A stretch of 41,802 nt of DNA from Parapedobacter soli (GCF_025460835.1 NZ_JAMXAY010000042.1:1-41802); one strand, 5' to 3'. Shown: positions 7,146-15,577, numbered from the stretch's first letter. A program made the numbers and translations. Notes: generated by a model not told the origin, from the letters alone.

Positions 7146-7895
7146 ATGGAACACGACTGGAGCGCGGGCATGTCATCATTGTACCGTAAGAAGGTTATGA
7201 TTGAGTTGGCATTTTGGCAATACAAAATGACCAAAAAACAGCCAATAGGCGCTGTTTGGGCGAAGAATATCCAGGACAAGCTGAACGGCCTCATCCCGGA
7301 AAAGGTCCATCAAGCCATTACGTTTACCATTGAAAAAAAGGTGAAAGGTGTGTTGTTCGGTGCAACGTATACGGTCAGATCAGTACATGCCCGTGGGAGC
7401 TTCCAACTCCGCGAGGGCCACATCAGGAAACTTATCGACACTTATAAAAAAACGGCTTCCGTAGAGGGGGCGGTCACCGGGGCGGGCGGGATTCTAATGG
7501 GGATTGCTGATTTTCCGGCATTAGTGGCTATCAAAATGAAAATGTTGTTTGACATTGCTACGGTCTATGGTTATGATGTCCGGCAGTACAAAGAGCGGCT
7601 TTTTTTGCTCACCGTATTCCAGCTGGCATTCTCAAGCCATAAGCACCGTGCAGCAGTGTATAACCGACTATGTACTTGGGATGCTTATGCCGAAACGCTG
7701 CCCGATAATATCGATAGTTTCGATTGGCGTACCTTCCAGCTGGAATATCGTGATTATATTGATTTGGCGAAGATGGCGCAATTGATTCCAATAGTCGGTG
7801 CTGCCGTAGGGGTGGTGGTTAATTATCGGCTAGTGCAGCAGCTGGGTGCCACAGCCATGAATTGCTACCGGATGCGAATGTTAGAAACAAGCTAG
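7146..7895 (+). CDS. EcsC family protein
   Basis: A 249-residue protein with the EcsC domain. The hallmark glycine-rich segment GAVTGAGGILMGIADFPALV (about 115-134) is followed by a helix with KMKMLFDIATVYGYDV. A second glycine/alanine-rich helix lies near the end (IPIVGAAVGVVVNYRLV). EcsC was named after the third gene of the Bacillus ecsABC locus, but its biochemical role is unknown; the two hydrophobic glycine-rich segments suggest membrane association. The start at ATG 7146 is the first reasonable one. The gene ends 38 bases before the most likely mutY start. Confidence 0.8.
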   Translation: MEHDWSAGMSSLYRKKVMIELAFWQYKMTKKQPIGAVWAKNIQDKLNGLIPEKVHQAITFTIEKKVKGVLFGATYTVRSVHARGSFQLREGHIRKLIDTYKKTASVEGAVTGAGGILMGIADFPALVAIKMKMLFDIATVYGYDVRQYKERLFLLTVFQLAFSSHKHRAAVYNRLCTWDAYAETLPDNIDSFDWRTFQLEYRDYIDLAKMAQLIPIVGAAVGVVVNYRLVQQLGATAMNCYRMRMLETS

Positions 7896-7933
7896 ATATT
7901 GGAGACAAGCTAAAAAAAAGAGACCTTTGCCAC

Positions 7934-8983
7934 ATGGCGTTTTCCAATGACATCATTGCATGGTATAACCAACATAAGCGGGACTTGCCGTGGCGTGATA
8001 CCACCGATCCGTATGTAATCTGGCTTTCGGAAATTATCTTGCAGCAGACCCGTGTGGAGCAAGGGCTCCCTTACTTCAATAGATTCCTCTCGAACTACCC
8101 AGATGTGGCATCGTTTGCGGCGGCCCCCGAGGGTGAGATATTGCTGCATTGGCAGGGATTGGGCTATTACTCCAGGGCGCGCAATATGCATCACGCCGCA
8201 AGAGTGGTGGTGGCAGGGCATGACGGCGTGTTCCCCAGTCGATATGATGATCTTGTGAAACTAAAGGGCATTGGTGAGTACACTGCCGCGGCAATTGCTT
8301 CTTTTGCGGCCAATGAGCCGCGGGCTGTGGTAGACGGCAACGTATTCCGGGTGCTGGCGAGGTATTTTGGAATCGATGAACCGATAAATTCTACTGGAGG
8401 AAAACGGATGTTTTCGGAGCTGGCCCAAGAGCTGCTGGACCAAGGATGCCCGGGATTATACAACCAGGCGATTATGGAGTTTGGTGCCCTGCAATGCCGC
8501 CCGAAAAATCCCGATTGCGGGAACTGTGTGTTGCGGCTGGATTGCCGGGCGTTGAAAATGGGCCGCGTCAACCAGTTGCCCGTGAAACTTAAGGGAAAAG
8601 CAAGCCGCAATCGGTATTTCAATTATTTTGTGGTAGAAGACGGCAGTCGCATTTTGATGAACAAACGGGGGAAAGGTGACATTTGGGAGAGTCTGTATGA
8701 ACTGCCGTTGATAGAGACACCCCGCAAGATGGAGCTTCATGAGCTAGCTGCCGATAACGCTGTTGTGGCACATTTCGGACGGAGCGCCGGGTTACGGTTA
8801 CTGGATGGCCCTGTGAAACACGTATTGAGCCACCAAAACCTGTTTGCACAATTCGTTGCTGTAGACCGGTGCCATGACGTTGACGATAAAAATATGGATT
8901 GGAGCTATGTTTTTATTAAAGATTTAGGTACTTTAGCTAAACCGAAGCTGATTTATTCTTTTTTAAAAAGATTGTATGGTTAA
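7934..8983 (+). CDS. mutY: A/G-specific adenine DNA glycosylase
   Basis: Base-excision repair enzyme that removes adenine mispaired with 8-oxoguanine. I prefer ATG 7934 (349 residues), giving MAFSNDIIAWYNQHKRDLPW, the usual MutY opening. An earlier in-frame ATG at 7862 would overlap ecsC and add an atypical 24-residue leader. Catalytic E33 (LSEIILQQTRVE), the helix-hairpin-helix LKGIGEYTAAAIASFA and catalytic D134 (VVDGNVFRV) are present. A [4Fe-4S] cluster is formed by C188, C195, C198 and C204 (spacing 6-2-5). The C-terminal third is the Nudix-like 8-oxoG recognition domain. It lies just upstream of ssb. Confidence 0.95.
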   Translation: MAFSNDIIAWYNQHKRDLPWRDTTDPYVIWLSEIILQQTRVEQGLPYFNRFLSNYPDVASFAAAPEGEILLHWQGLGYYSRARNMHHAARVVVAGHDGVFPSRYDDLVKLKGIGEYTAAAIASFAANEPRAVVDGNVFRVLARYFGIDEPINSTGGKRMFSELAQELLDQGCPGLYNQAIMEFGALQCRPKNPDCGNCVLRLDCRALKMGRVNQLPVKLKGKASRNRYFNYFVVEDGSRILMNKRGKGDIWESLYELPLIETPRKMELHELAADNAVVAHFGRSAGLRLLDGPVKHVLSHQNLFAQFVAVDRCHDVDDKNMDWSYVFIKDLGTLAKPKLIYSFLKRLYG

Positions 8984-9001
8984 CCAAAAAACACCTAAAT
9001 T

Positions 9002-9454
9002 ATGTCAGGAATCAACAAAGTTATTTTAGTAGGCCACTTGGGCAAGGACCCGGAGATTCGCCATTTAGAAGGAAATGTCACCGTAGCCAGCTTTCCGTTG
9101 GCAACATCCGAGATGTACAATAAAGACGGCCGCCGGGTAGAGCAAACCGAATGGCATAACATCGTCATGTGGCGCGGGCTGGCTGAGGTTGCCGCCAAAT
9201 ACCTGTTTAAGGGAAAATTGGTGTACATCGAAGGTAAATTGCGTACACGGACGTATGAAGACAAAGAGGGGATAAGACGGTACACCACTGAAGTGGTTGC
9301 CGACAATTTCACACTGCTGGGACGCAAGAGTGATTTCGAGGCACCGGCCAACACAGGTACAACGCAGGCTGCGGAACAAACCCCGCAGAAGAGCGATGGT
9401 GAAGACACATCGGTGGATTTCAAAGAGAATGATGGCGATGATTCCCTTTTTTGA
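9002..9454 (+). CDS. ssb: Single-stranded DNA-binding protein
   Basis: A 150-residue SSB that coats single-stranded DNA in replication, recombination and repair. The OB fold covers about residues 3-107, opening with GINKVILVGHLGKDPEIR and including TEWHNIVMWRGLAEVAAKYL and GKLVYIEGKLRTR. A polar linker follows, then the acidic C-terminal tip DGDDSLF, the peptide that recruits partner proteins; the classical tip DDDIPF is thus slightly altered. It is 18 bases after mutY and may be co-transcribed with it. Confidence 0.95.
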   Translation: MSGINKVILVGHLGKDPEIRHLEGNVTVASFPLATSEMYNKDGRRVEQTEWHNIVMWRGLAEVAAKYLFKGKLVYIEGKLRTRTYEDKEGIRRYTTEVVADNFTLLGRKSDFEAPANTGTTQAAEQTPQKSDGEDTSVDFKENDGDDSLF

Positions 9455-9509
9455 AAAAGGTCCCGCCAACCCGTGACAGGTTATCAATAGATAGCTGAAT
9501 AGAATTTCA

Positions 9510-9517
9510 TATATTTG
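9510..9517 (+). promoter_or_regulatory. Putative -7 element of pheS, very close to the ATG
   Basis: TATATTTG matches TAnnTTTG exactly and is followed by five bases and then the pheS ATG at 9523. Transcription from it would start at or next to the start codon. No good -33 TTTG is visible. Confidence 0.4.
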
Positions 9518-9522
9518 GCGTC

Positions 9523-10560
9523 ATGTTGCATGAGAAGATAGCACAATACGCAGCGGAAATTAAACAGTTTGCGCCGCAGTCTCAGGAAGATGCCGAGGCT
9601 TTCCGATTGAAGTTTTTGGTGGCCAAAGGCGTGATAAGGAACTTGTTTGAAGAGTTTAAGTCCGTTTCGCCCGAACAGAAACGCACGCTCGGTAAAGACC
9701 TGAATGAACTCAAGCTGGCTGCGGAGCTGAAATATAAGGCTATGCAGGAACAATTTGCCGCTAGCCAAGCCACTCAAAAGGTTAATACGGACGACCTTAC
9801 ATTACCCGGCGAAGGGTTTGTAATCGGGTCGCGGCATCCACTTTCCCTGGTTCGAAAAGAAATCGTTGAGATATTCAAAAAATTGGGCTTTGTGGTGGCT
9901 GAGGGGCCTGAGATAGAAGACGACTGGCACAATTTCACAGCCCTTAACTTCCCGCCGGAACACCCAGCCCGGGATATGCAAGACACATTCTTCATCAAGA
10001 AGCAAGATGGTAACGACATTGCGCTACGCACGCATACCTCATCTGTGCAGGTGCGGATGATGGAGAATGGCCAACCGCCGTTCCGTGCCATCATGCCCGG
10101 TAGGGTGTACCGTAATGAAGCGATATCGGCAAGGGCACACTGTTTCTTCCATCAAGTGGAAGGGCTTTATGTCGACGAAAATGTGTCGTTCGCCGATTTG
10201 AAGCAGACCCTTTATTTCTTTGTACAGGAGCTGTTCGGCGACGGTACGAAGGTGCGTTTCCGCCCATCATATTTCCCATTTACCGAGCCTTCTGCAGAGA
10301 TGGACATCAGCTGTACTATTTGCAAGGGCAAGGGATGTGCCATGTGTAAGGGAAGCGGTTGGGTGGAAATTCTGGGATGCGGAATGGTAGATCCCAACGT
10401 ACTCGAGAATTGCGGTGTCGACCCGGGGAAATACAGTGGTTATGCGTTCGGCATGGGGATTGAGCGAGTCACCAACCTCAAGTACGAAATCAAAGACCTC
10501 CGGCTGTTTTCCGAAAACGATGTGCGGTTCTTGCGCCAGTTCGAAACGGAATTGATATAA
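9523..10560 (+). CDS. pheS: Phenylalanyl-tRNA synthetase alpha subunit
   Basis: Catalytic subunit of the (alpha-beta)2 class II synthetase that charges tRNA-Phe. The 345 residues start with a coiled-coil tRNA-binding arm (about 1-90). Class II motif 2 is [19 protein letters not shown] and motif 3 is [16 protein letters not shown] near the end. The [16 protein letters not shown] segment is diagnostic for PheS. An insertion, [17 protein letters not shown], has four cysteines that could bind zinc; I recall this in Bacteroidota PheS. The alanine of the GYAFG phenylalanine pocket is intact. pheT is not in the window, so the two subunits are encoded apart. Confidence 0.97.
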   Translation: MLHEKIAQYAAEIKQFAPQSQEDAEAFRLKFLVAKGVIRNLFEEFKSVSPEQKRTLGKDLNELKLAAELKYKAMQEQFAASQATQKVNTDDLTLPGEGFVIGSRHPLSLVRKEIVEIFKKLGFVVAEGPEIEDDWHNFTALNFPPEHPARDMQDTFFIKKQDGNDIALRTHTSSVQVRMMENGQPPFRAIMPGRVYRNEAISARAHCFFHQVEGLYVDENVSFADLKQTLYFFVQELFGDGTKVRFRPSYFPFTEPSAEMDISCTICKGKGCAMCKGSGWVEILGCGMVDPNVLENCGVDPGKYSGYAFGMGIERVTNLKYEIKDLRLFSENDVRFLRQFETELI

Positions 10561-10571
10561 GTGTAATCCCG

Positions 10572-10991
10572 ATGACCAAAGGTCAGGTATTCTTTCTGTT
10601 TATCGCGTGCCTCTCGCTGCCCGGATGCAAAAAGGGTGGATGTAACGTGATAGACTACGTCACTTTTCAAAAGACCGTGTCGTTAGTGGAATTTAATGAG
10701 CTCCGGTTGCTAATGCAGCCGGTTGCTTTAGGTCCCGAGTATGGGGGAGTTGCCGGAATCATTATTATGCAGGTAGGCGAAGGCCAATATGTGGCGTTTG
10801 ACAGATGCAGTACCGTAAACCCGGAAAAACAGTGTGCGGTAGAACTTGACGGCCAGGGACCAGTTGCCATAGATCCATGTTCGGGTGCGAAATATATCTT
10901 AACGAATGGTTCGCCATCTGATATTGCTGAATGCCCACTGAGACCCTATTACGTAAGGAGGACCCAGGACATCTTAATCGTTTCAAATTAA
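10572..10991 (+). CDS. Rieske-fold-like lipoprotein lacking the canonical histidine ligands
   Basis: A 139-residue lipoprotein. Residues 1-18 are a signal peptide with lipobox SLPGC, so Cys19 would be lipidated. The rest follows the pattern of a Rieske [2Fe-2S] domain: GIIIMQVGEGQYVAFDRCST, a middle C-rich part and a close of AECPLRPYYVRR, like the PL-x-Y ending of Rieske proteins. The usual CxH and CxxH ligand pairs are absent; visible cysteines are in DRCS, KQCAVE, DPCSG and AECP. It may bind another metal, form disulfides, or simply keep the fold. It sits 11 bases after pheS and just before the TetR gene. The Rieske relationship is my pattern reading, not confirmed. Confidence 0.7.
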   Translation: MTKGQVFFLFIACLSLPGCKKGGCNVIDYVTFQKTVSLVEFNELRLLMQPVALGPEYGGVAGIIIMQVGEGQYVAFDRCSTVNPEKQCAVELDGQGPVAIDPCSGAKYILTNGSPSDIAECPLRPYYVRRTQDILIVSN

Positions 10992-10994
10992 TTG

Positions 10995-11570
10995 ATGGAA
11001 GCTGATAAAGTAAAAGAATCGATAAAAAAGGCGGCTCGCGAGCTTTTCAGGCGTTATGGCTATAAGAAAACCAGCGTCAATGAAATTGCACGCCGGGCAA
11101 AAATCGCTAAGGCAACCATTTATAAGTATTTCGACAGCAAGGAGCTCGTGTTGCATGCGATCCTGATGGATTATATCCGCGAAAGCGTGGCAGACCTATT
11201 GAGCAAATACAACAAGGAAGCTGACTTGGAGACCTACTTGGGCAATACAATCCTACGTGTAAGCCGCCTTACCTATGCAATATGCAATGAATTTCTGGGC
11301 TGGGATTTTATCCGCGAGTCAGCCAACACCCAGGAATACCTGCGTACATTGTCTGACGACCTCGAATTCCTACTTATCAGTTCCTTTATCAATAATGCGG
11401 AAATAGGCGGCGCTGTATCGCCCGAAAAGCTTACTTTCCTCATCAAAGCGAGTAAGAACATTGTTTTTTCATTCGCTTTTACCTCTGTTAGTGAGGCCGA
11501 CGTCCGGAAGAACTTTGTTTCTTTCCAGAACGAGATTCTCCCTTATCTAGTTAAAGCTACGGTAGCGTAG
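10995..11570 (+). CDS. TetR/AcrR family transcriptional regulator
   Basis: A 191-residue repressor-type protein. The N-terminal helix-turn-helix is textbook: IKKAARELFRRYGYKKTSVN then EIARRAKIAKATIYKYFDSK (about 9-48). The rest is a helical ligand-binding domain of unknown specificity. I start it at ATG 10995; a TTG three bases earlier is less likely. It follows the Rieske-like lipoprotein gene by three bases, so they may share an mRNA. A terminator hairpin is embedded in its last codons. Confidence 0.9.
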   Translation: MEADKVKESIKKAARELFRRYGYKKTSVNEIARRAKIAKATIYKYFDSKELVLHAILMDYIRESVADLLSKYNKEADLETYLGNTILRVSRLTYAICNEFLGWDFIRESANTQEYLRTLSDDLEFLLISSFINNAEIGGAVSPEKLTFLIKASKNIVFSFAFTSVSEADVRKNFVSFQNEILPYLVKATVA

Positions 11571-11578
11571 CCTTTTTT
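11556..11578 (+). terminator. Intrinsic terminator overlapping the 3' end of the TetR gene
   Basis: Stem GCTACG (11556-11561), loop GTAG, stem CGTAGC (11566-11571), then C and six T. The TAG stop codon at 11568-11570 lies within the right arm, so the last codons double as terminator. Confidence 0.75.
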
Positions 11579-11588
11579 AAAAAACCCG

Positions 11589-11596
11589 TACCTTTG
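11589..11596 (+). promoter_or_regulatory. Putative -7 element of the rlmD gene
   Basis: TACCTTTG, an exact TAnnTTTG match, ends eight bases before the ATG at 11605 and begins ten bases after the T-run of the TetR terminator. The predicted leader is a few bases at most. No clear -33 TTTG. Confidence 0.45.
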
Positions 11597-11604
11597 TACG
11601 TTTT

Positions 11605-13026
11605 ATGAGCAGAAAAAGGTTTACAGCCGGACAGCGGTTGCTGGCAGGTGTTTCGATTGTGGATATTGCCGAGGGAGGCAAAGGCGTCGCGAAAGTCGAC
11701 GATCTCGTGGTTTTTGTCGACAAGGCTATCCCAGGCGATGTTGTCGATGTGGAGTTGAGCCGTAAGAAAAAGAATTTTGCGGAGGCGCGGGTGCGCCAAA
11801 TCACAACACCGTCACCGTATCGGGTGGCCCCGTTTTGTGACCATTTCGGCGTGTGCGGTGGCTGTAAATGGCAACACATGGACTATGCCGCGCAGCTGAC
11901 TTATAAGCAAAAAGCTGTGGACGAAGCGCTCACGCGCGTGGGTAAGGTAAATACCGCTTCGATGGAGGCTATCCTCCCCGCGCCGCAGACACGTTACTAC
12001 CGCAATAAGCTGGAATATACGTTTTCAAACAAACGGTGGCTTACCGATGCCGATATCGCCGGCGCTACGGATGAAAATATGGAAATGCGGGCCTTGGGGT
12101 TCCACGTACCTTCCCGCTTTGATAAAATCCTCGATATCGAACATTGCTATTTGCAGCAAGATCCATCAAACGCCATCCGTAACGGACTGCGATCGTTTGC
12201 GTTGGAAAACGATATTTCATTTTATGATTTAAGGCAGCATGAAGGAGCGTTGCGAAACCTGATCATCCGTACGGCCTCGACAGGTGAACTGATGGTGATT
12301 GTCGTTTTTGCCTATGCCGACACAGACACCATTGAGAGGACCATGGCCTTTCTCCAGCGGGAATTTCCGATGATTACGTCGTTGCTTTACGTGGTCAACC
12401 AGAAGAGGAATGATACTATTTTTGATCAGGATATCCATGCGTACTTCGGACGTGACCACATTTTCGAAGAAATGGAAGGCCTGAGGTTCAAAATCGGGGC
12501 CAAGTCTTTCTACCAGACCAATTCAGTACAGGCTTACGAGCTTTATAAAATAGCCCGCGATTTCGCTGGTTTCGAAGGATGGGAGCGGGTTTATGATTTA
12601 TACACCGGTGCGGGTACGATAGCTAATTTCATCGCGCGGCATGTGGGTGAAGTTATTGGTGTGGAGTATGTGCCCTCCGCTATTGAAGATGCAAAAATCA
12701 ATTCGGCAATCAACGGCATCCGAAATACTAAATTCTATGCAGGGGACATGAAAGATGTGCTTACAGCCGATTTCGTTGCTGCACACGGCCAGCCCGATGT
12801 GGTTATCGTGGACCCTCCGCGGGCGGGGATGCATGCAGACGTGGTGACCAGGTTGCTCGAAATGGCCGCACCCAAATTGGTATATGTAAGCTGCAACGCG
12901 GCAACACAGGCGCGCGATCTGGCACTGCTTGCCGAACGTTACACGGTAAAGCGCATCCGCCCAGTCGACATGTTTCCGCATACGCAACATGTTGAAAACG
13001 TGGTGTTACTTACACTGAATGGCTAA
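11605..13026 (+). CDS. rlmD: 23S rRNA (uracil-5-)-methyltransferase, RlmD/RumA type
   Basis: A 473-residue SAM-dependent enzyme that makes 5-methyluridine in 23S rRNA. An N-terminal TRAM domain (about 8-70) is followed by an iron-sulfur cluster motif: C78, C84 and C87 (CDHFGVCGGC) with C181 (EHCYLQ) as the fourth ligand. The SAM-binding motif is VYDLYTGAGTIANFIA, with IVDPPRAGMHADV further on. The catalytic nucleophile is C430 in YVSCNAATQARDL; the usual SCNP is SCNA here. RlmD versus RlmC or TrmA-like substrate choice cannot be decided from sequence alone; the cluster favours RlmD/RlmCD. Confidence 0.92.
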   Translation: MSRKRFTAGQRLLAGVSIVDIAEGGKGVAKVDDLVVFVDKAIPGDVVDVELSRKKKNFAEARVRQITTPSPYRVAPFCDHFGVCGGCKWQHMDYAAQLTYKQKAVDEALTRVGKVNTASMEAILPAPQTRYYRNKLEYTFSNKRWLTDADIAGATDENMEMRALGFHVPSRFDKILDIEHCYLQQDPSNAIRNGLRSFALENDISFYDLRQHEGALRNLIIRTASTGELMVIVVFAYADTDTIERTMAFLQREFPMITSLLYVVNQKRNDTIFDQDIHAYFGRDHIFEEMEGLRFKIGAKSFYQTNSVQAYELYKIARDFAGFEGWERVYDLYTGAGTIANFIARHVGEVIGVEYVPSAIEDAKINSAINGIRNTKFYAGDMKDVLTADFVAAHGQPDVVIVDPPRAGMHADVVTRLLEMAAPKLVYVSCNAATQARDLALLAERYTVKRIRPVDMFPHTQHVENVVLLTLNG

Positions 13027-13055
13027 AGGTAGCCGAATAGTTAACGTTAATAGCT

Positions 13056-13454
13056 ATGGATTTAAAAGATTTGTTTAGTGTGCAAGCCGGTGACGATGGG
13101 CAGCCGAAAAAAGAAAGCCCGCTGAAGAGTCTGCAGGTGGATTTAGACTTTTACAGCGAATCTATCAAGGAAATCGCTGTGGAAATTATGGCCGAGGGCT
13201 TATCGGCTTACCCCATTTTCATCGCCCACCAGCACGAAGTGGCCCTTGGGGAGTTGATATTGGATAAAGACGAGCTGGGAACCAACTGGACGATCCATGC
13301 CTCTACCTTTGAGGAATTCGTGGAACGGGGTGTGATTAAGGAGGACCGGAAAGCTCATTTCATCAAAAAATACAAACGTCCGGAAGATTATATGTGTTTG
13401 TTTGTCGTTGTACCCGAAGGCGCCAACTTTGTATTTTATCCCTATAAAAAATGA
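13056..13454 (+). CDS. Conserved hypothetical protein
   Basis: A 132-residue soluble acidic protein with no signal peptide or membrane segment. It begins MDLKDLFSV and has a mixed alpha/beta pattern: LDFYSESIKEIAVEIMAEG, then FIAHQHEVALGELIL, FEEFVERGVIKEDRKAHFI and YMCLFVVVPEGANFVFYPY. I do not recognise a characterised family, although it looks like an ordinary single-copy Bacteroidota protein. It lies 29 bases after rlmD and may be co-transcribed with it. Confidence 0.75.
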   Translation: MDLKDLFSVQAGDDGQPKKESPLKSLQVDLDFYSESIKEIAVEIMAEGLSAYPIFIAHQHEVALGELILDKDELGTNWTIHASTFEEFVERGVIKEDRKAHFIKKYKRPEDYMCLFVVVPEGANFVFYPYKK

Positions 13455-13517
13455 TGCCGATAGCGTTAGTAACCTTTGATATTAAACGTTTGATAGAATA
13501 AGTAGTCTAACGCATTT

Positions 13518-14267
13518 ATGATTCACCGTAGTCTGCTTGTGCTGTTCGTTTCGATGTGGTTTTTGCCTATCCGGGTGGATGCGCAGGAGACCGGTCCTAT
13601 CCGGGGTATTGTGGTTGAAGCGGGGACGAGCAAGCGGCTGGGGAGTGCCACCATTACCAATACCAACACAGGCCAATCTGCGGTATCGAACAGCTTGGGT
13701 ACTTTTGAAATCACTGCGTCGGTGGGCGATACTCTTGACGTATTGCTGATGGGATACGAAGCGGTCCACACCGAGGTCAAAACATTAAGTGATATTCTTA
13801 TTGATATGAAACCCGGGAGTATCCTTCTGGACGAGGTGGACGTAAATCGAACGAGTAAAGAGGCAGAGCTCCGCGACGCCATGCGCGGTTATCGGAAGCA
13901 AGGGGTGTACTTCGATGGGAAACCCCCGGCGCTAGCCTATGTTTTTAATCCGATTACTTCCCTCTACGAGCTGCTGGGCCGCACGCCCCGTAATGCAAGG
14001 CGGTTTAGCAACTATATGGAGAGAGAGCTTGCCGAAACCGATGTGGATCGGAAGTTCAGCCGGACAAAAATCCAAGAGCTTACCGGTCTCACCGGTGATG
14101 ACCTGACCAACTTTATGTTTTGGTACCGGCCATCGTACGAGCAGGTACAGTATTGGGGCGACTATGATATAACCAATTATATTATGCAGTCTTTCAGGCA
14201 ATTTGATCGGGACAGCCGCCCTGCCGCCCCTAAACTTCCCAAGCTAGGGGGAGAGCCAGATCAATAA
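13518..14267 (+). CDS. Secreted protein with CarboxypepD_reg-like (TonB-receptor-type) domain
   Basis: A 249-residue exported protein. Residues 1-22 form a signal peptide ending ...VDA-QE. Residues 27-110 are a carboxypeptidase-regulatory-like beta-sandwich: IRGIVVEAGTSKRLGSATIT then NSLGTFEITASVGDTLDVLL and MGYEA, as at the N-terminus of SusC proteins but with no barrel following. The C-terminal half is polar with FNPITSLYELLGRTPRNARR and the stretch MFWYRPSYEQVQYWGDYDI; I do not recognise it. The gene stands alone. Its role is probably at the cell envelope. Confidence 0.75.
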   Translation: MIHRSLLVLFVSMWFLPIRVDAQETGPIRGIVVEAGTSKRLGSATITNTNTGQSAVSNSLGTFEITASVGDTLDVLLMGYEAVHTEVKTLSDILIDMKPGSILLDEVDVNRTSKEAELRDAMRGYRKQGVYFDGKPPALAYVFNPITSLYELLGRTPRNARRFSNYMERELAETDVDRKFSRTKIQELTGLTGDDLTNFMFWYRPSYEQVQYWGDYDITNYIMQSFRQFDRDSRPAAPKLPKLGGEPDQ

Positions 14268-14310
14268 ACCCAGTCGGCCGCGGTTGAAAATAGTGCATTT
14301 TGGCATCCGG

Positions 14311-14340
14311 TTTGCACTTACTCCAAAAACAATACATTAG
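14311..14340 (+). promoter_or_regulatory. Possible promoter of the OmpA-family lipoprotein gene
   Basis: TTTG at 14311-14314, 18 bases, then TACATTAG at 14333-14340, one base off the TAnnTTTG consensus, with the ATG four bases later at 14345. Suggestive only. Confidence 0.3.
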
Positions 14341-14344
14341 TGTT

Positions 14345-15034
14345 ATGATTACGAATAGGAAAATAGTATTATTTGGGTTATCCGTGGCAACGTCAGCAAT
14401 GCTGTTGAGTAGTTGCGGTACCATCCAATCCATGAGCAATACACAAAAAGGTGCGGCCACGGGGGCAGTTGCTGGCGGGGCATTAGGGGCGCTAATCGGT
14501 AGTAAAGCTGGCAACACTGCCGTTGGCGCAATCGCAGGTGCCGCCATCGGCGGTGTAGCAGGTGGGCTCATCGGTAAGAAAATGGATAAACAGGCAGCCG
14601 AGATTGAGCGAACCGTAGCAGGAGCTGAAGTCATCAAGGCAGATGAAGGGATTATCGTAAAGTTTGATTCGGGCATCTTATTTGACTTTGATAAAACCGA
14701 CCTTAAGCCCGCAGCCAAGGAAAATATTGCGAAATTAGTGGAGTCATTAAATAACAACCCGGACACGGATATCTTGGTGATTGGCCATACAGACAACACC
14801 GGTACGGATAATTATAACCAGGGGCTTTCCGAGCGCCGGGCCAAGTCGGTAAAGAGTTTTGCTGTTTCGGAAGGATTGGCCGGACGCCGGGTTAAAACAG
14901 AGGGCCGTAGTTTCCACGAGCCCATTGCTGATAACGATACCGAGGCAGGCCGGGCAGAGAACCGCCGGGTGGAAATCGTGATCGTAGCAAACGACAAGAT
15001 GAAAGAAGAGGCATTGAGCCAAGTCGGTTCATAA
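14345..15034 (+). CDS. OmpA-family outer-membrane lipoprotein with glycine-zipper domain (YiaD-like)
   Basis: A 229-residue lipoprotein that probably tethers the outer membrane to peptidoglycan. I start it at ATG 14345 because this puts a lipoprotein signal (lipobox MLLSSC, Cys24) at the N-terminus; an upstream GTG at 14300 adds only a poor leader. Residues about 34-80 are a glycine-zipper segment (GAATGAVAGGALGALIGSKAG then GAIAGAAIGGVAGGLIGKKM). The OmpA-like peptidoglycan-binding domain is at about 105-215, with LVIGHTDNTGTDNYN and LSERRAKSV, plus GRAENRRVEIVI at the end. It is followed by a terminator. Confidence 0.92.
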   Translation: MITNRKIVLFGLSVATSAMLLSSCGTIQSMSNTQKGAATGAVAGGALGALIGSKAGNTAVGAIAGAAIGGVAGGLIGKKMDKQAAEIERTVAGAEVIKADEGIIVKFDSGILFDFDKTDLKPAAKENIAKLVESLNNNPDTDILVIGHTDNTGTDNYNQGLSERRAKSVKSFAVSEGLAGRRVKTEGRSFHEPIADNDTEAGRAENRRVEIVIVANDKMKEEALSQVGS

Positions 15035-15065
15035 GCGGGTTATAATGTACAAGACAAATCAAGAG

Positions 15066-15099
15066 AATGCGGCCTACGTAAGTACGGTCGCATTTTTTA
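15066..15099 (+). terminator. Intrinsic terminator after the OmpA lipoprotein gene
   Basis: Stem AATGCGGCC and GGTCGCATT (one G-T pair) with an eleven-base loop, followed by a T run. It lies between convergent genes and overlaps the stop of yjbQ at 15097. Confidence 0.75.
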
Positions 15100-15519
15100 A
15101 TTGCCCCATGCGGTAACCATCAACCGGCGGCTACCACCGTGATTCCGGTGCTCACAAAGGTATATCCCCTGCCAAGTCCCTAACGCCAGTCTGCCATCCC
15201 GAATTGGGATAGTCACCGAAGAGCCCATCACCGACGATTTGATGTGGGCCGGCATATCGTCGGGCCCTTCATAACCGTGCCGATAATCAGGGTCGTTTTC
15301 GGGAACCGCCTTGTTGAAATAGGTTTCGAAGTCAATACGTACCGTAGGGTCGGCATTTTCATTGATTGTAAGCGAAGCAGATGTATGCTGGATGAATACC
15401 TGGCATATACCGGCTTTCCAACGCTTGATAGCTGAAAGGCAATCTTCGATGTCTGCCGTGATGAGGTGGAAGCCCCGTGGGCGGGCCCGCAATGTTACCT
15501 GTTGTTGAACGATTTCCAT
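15097..15519 (-). CDS. YjbQ family (UPF0047) protein
   Basis: A 140-residue protein of the YjbQ/UPF0047 family, a trimeric beta-sandwich annotated as secondary thiamine-phosphate synthase because it can replace ThiE weakly; its main role is unsettled. Family marks are QVFIQHTSASLTINENADP (about 38-56), DYRHGYEGPDDMPAHIKSS with its histidines, and GTWQGIYLCEHRNHGGSRR near the end. I start it at ATG 15519 (MEIVQQQVTLRARPRGF), which fits the family length of about 138; an earlier in-frame ATG at 15552 would run into the divergent VOC gene's promoter region. Confidence 0.92.
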   Translation of the reverse strand: MEIVQQQVTLRARPRGFHLITADIEDCLSAIKRWKAGICQVFIQHTSASLTINENADPTVRIDFETYFNKAVPENDPDYRHGYEGPDDMPAHIKSSVMGSSVTIPIRDGRLALGTWQGIYLCEHRNHGGSRRLMVTAWGN

Positions 15520-15540
15520 ACGTGTGACAAGATAGAAAAT

Positions 15541-15572
15541 ATTGTATATCATCTCCTATTTAGTTAGATTTG
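15541..15572 (+). promoter_or_regulatory. Putative promoter of the VOC gene, leaderless spacing
   Basis: ATTG at 15541-15544 (three of four to TTTG), 20 bases, then TAGATTTG (15565-15572), an exact TAnnTTTG match, then five bases and the ATG at 15578. It lies in the 58-base divergent gap with yjbQ. Confidence 0.45.
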
Positions 15573-15577
15573 TGAAT

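Noticed and set aside
7862-7933. Longer N-terminus for mutY
   Set aside because: The extra 24 codons overlap ecsC and do not resemble MutY; the ATG at 7934 gives the standard opening.
14300-14344. Upstream start for the OmpA lipoprotein
   Set aside because: It would bury the lipoprotein signal peptide; the ATG at 14345 places it at the N-terminus.
15520-15577. Overlapping longer starts of yjbQ and the VOC gene
   Set aside because: Family length and the promoter-like motif at 15565 favour the inner ATGs and leave a clean divergent gap.
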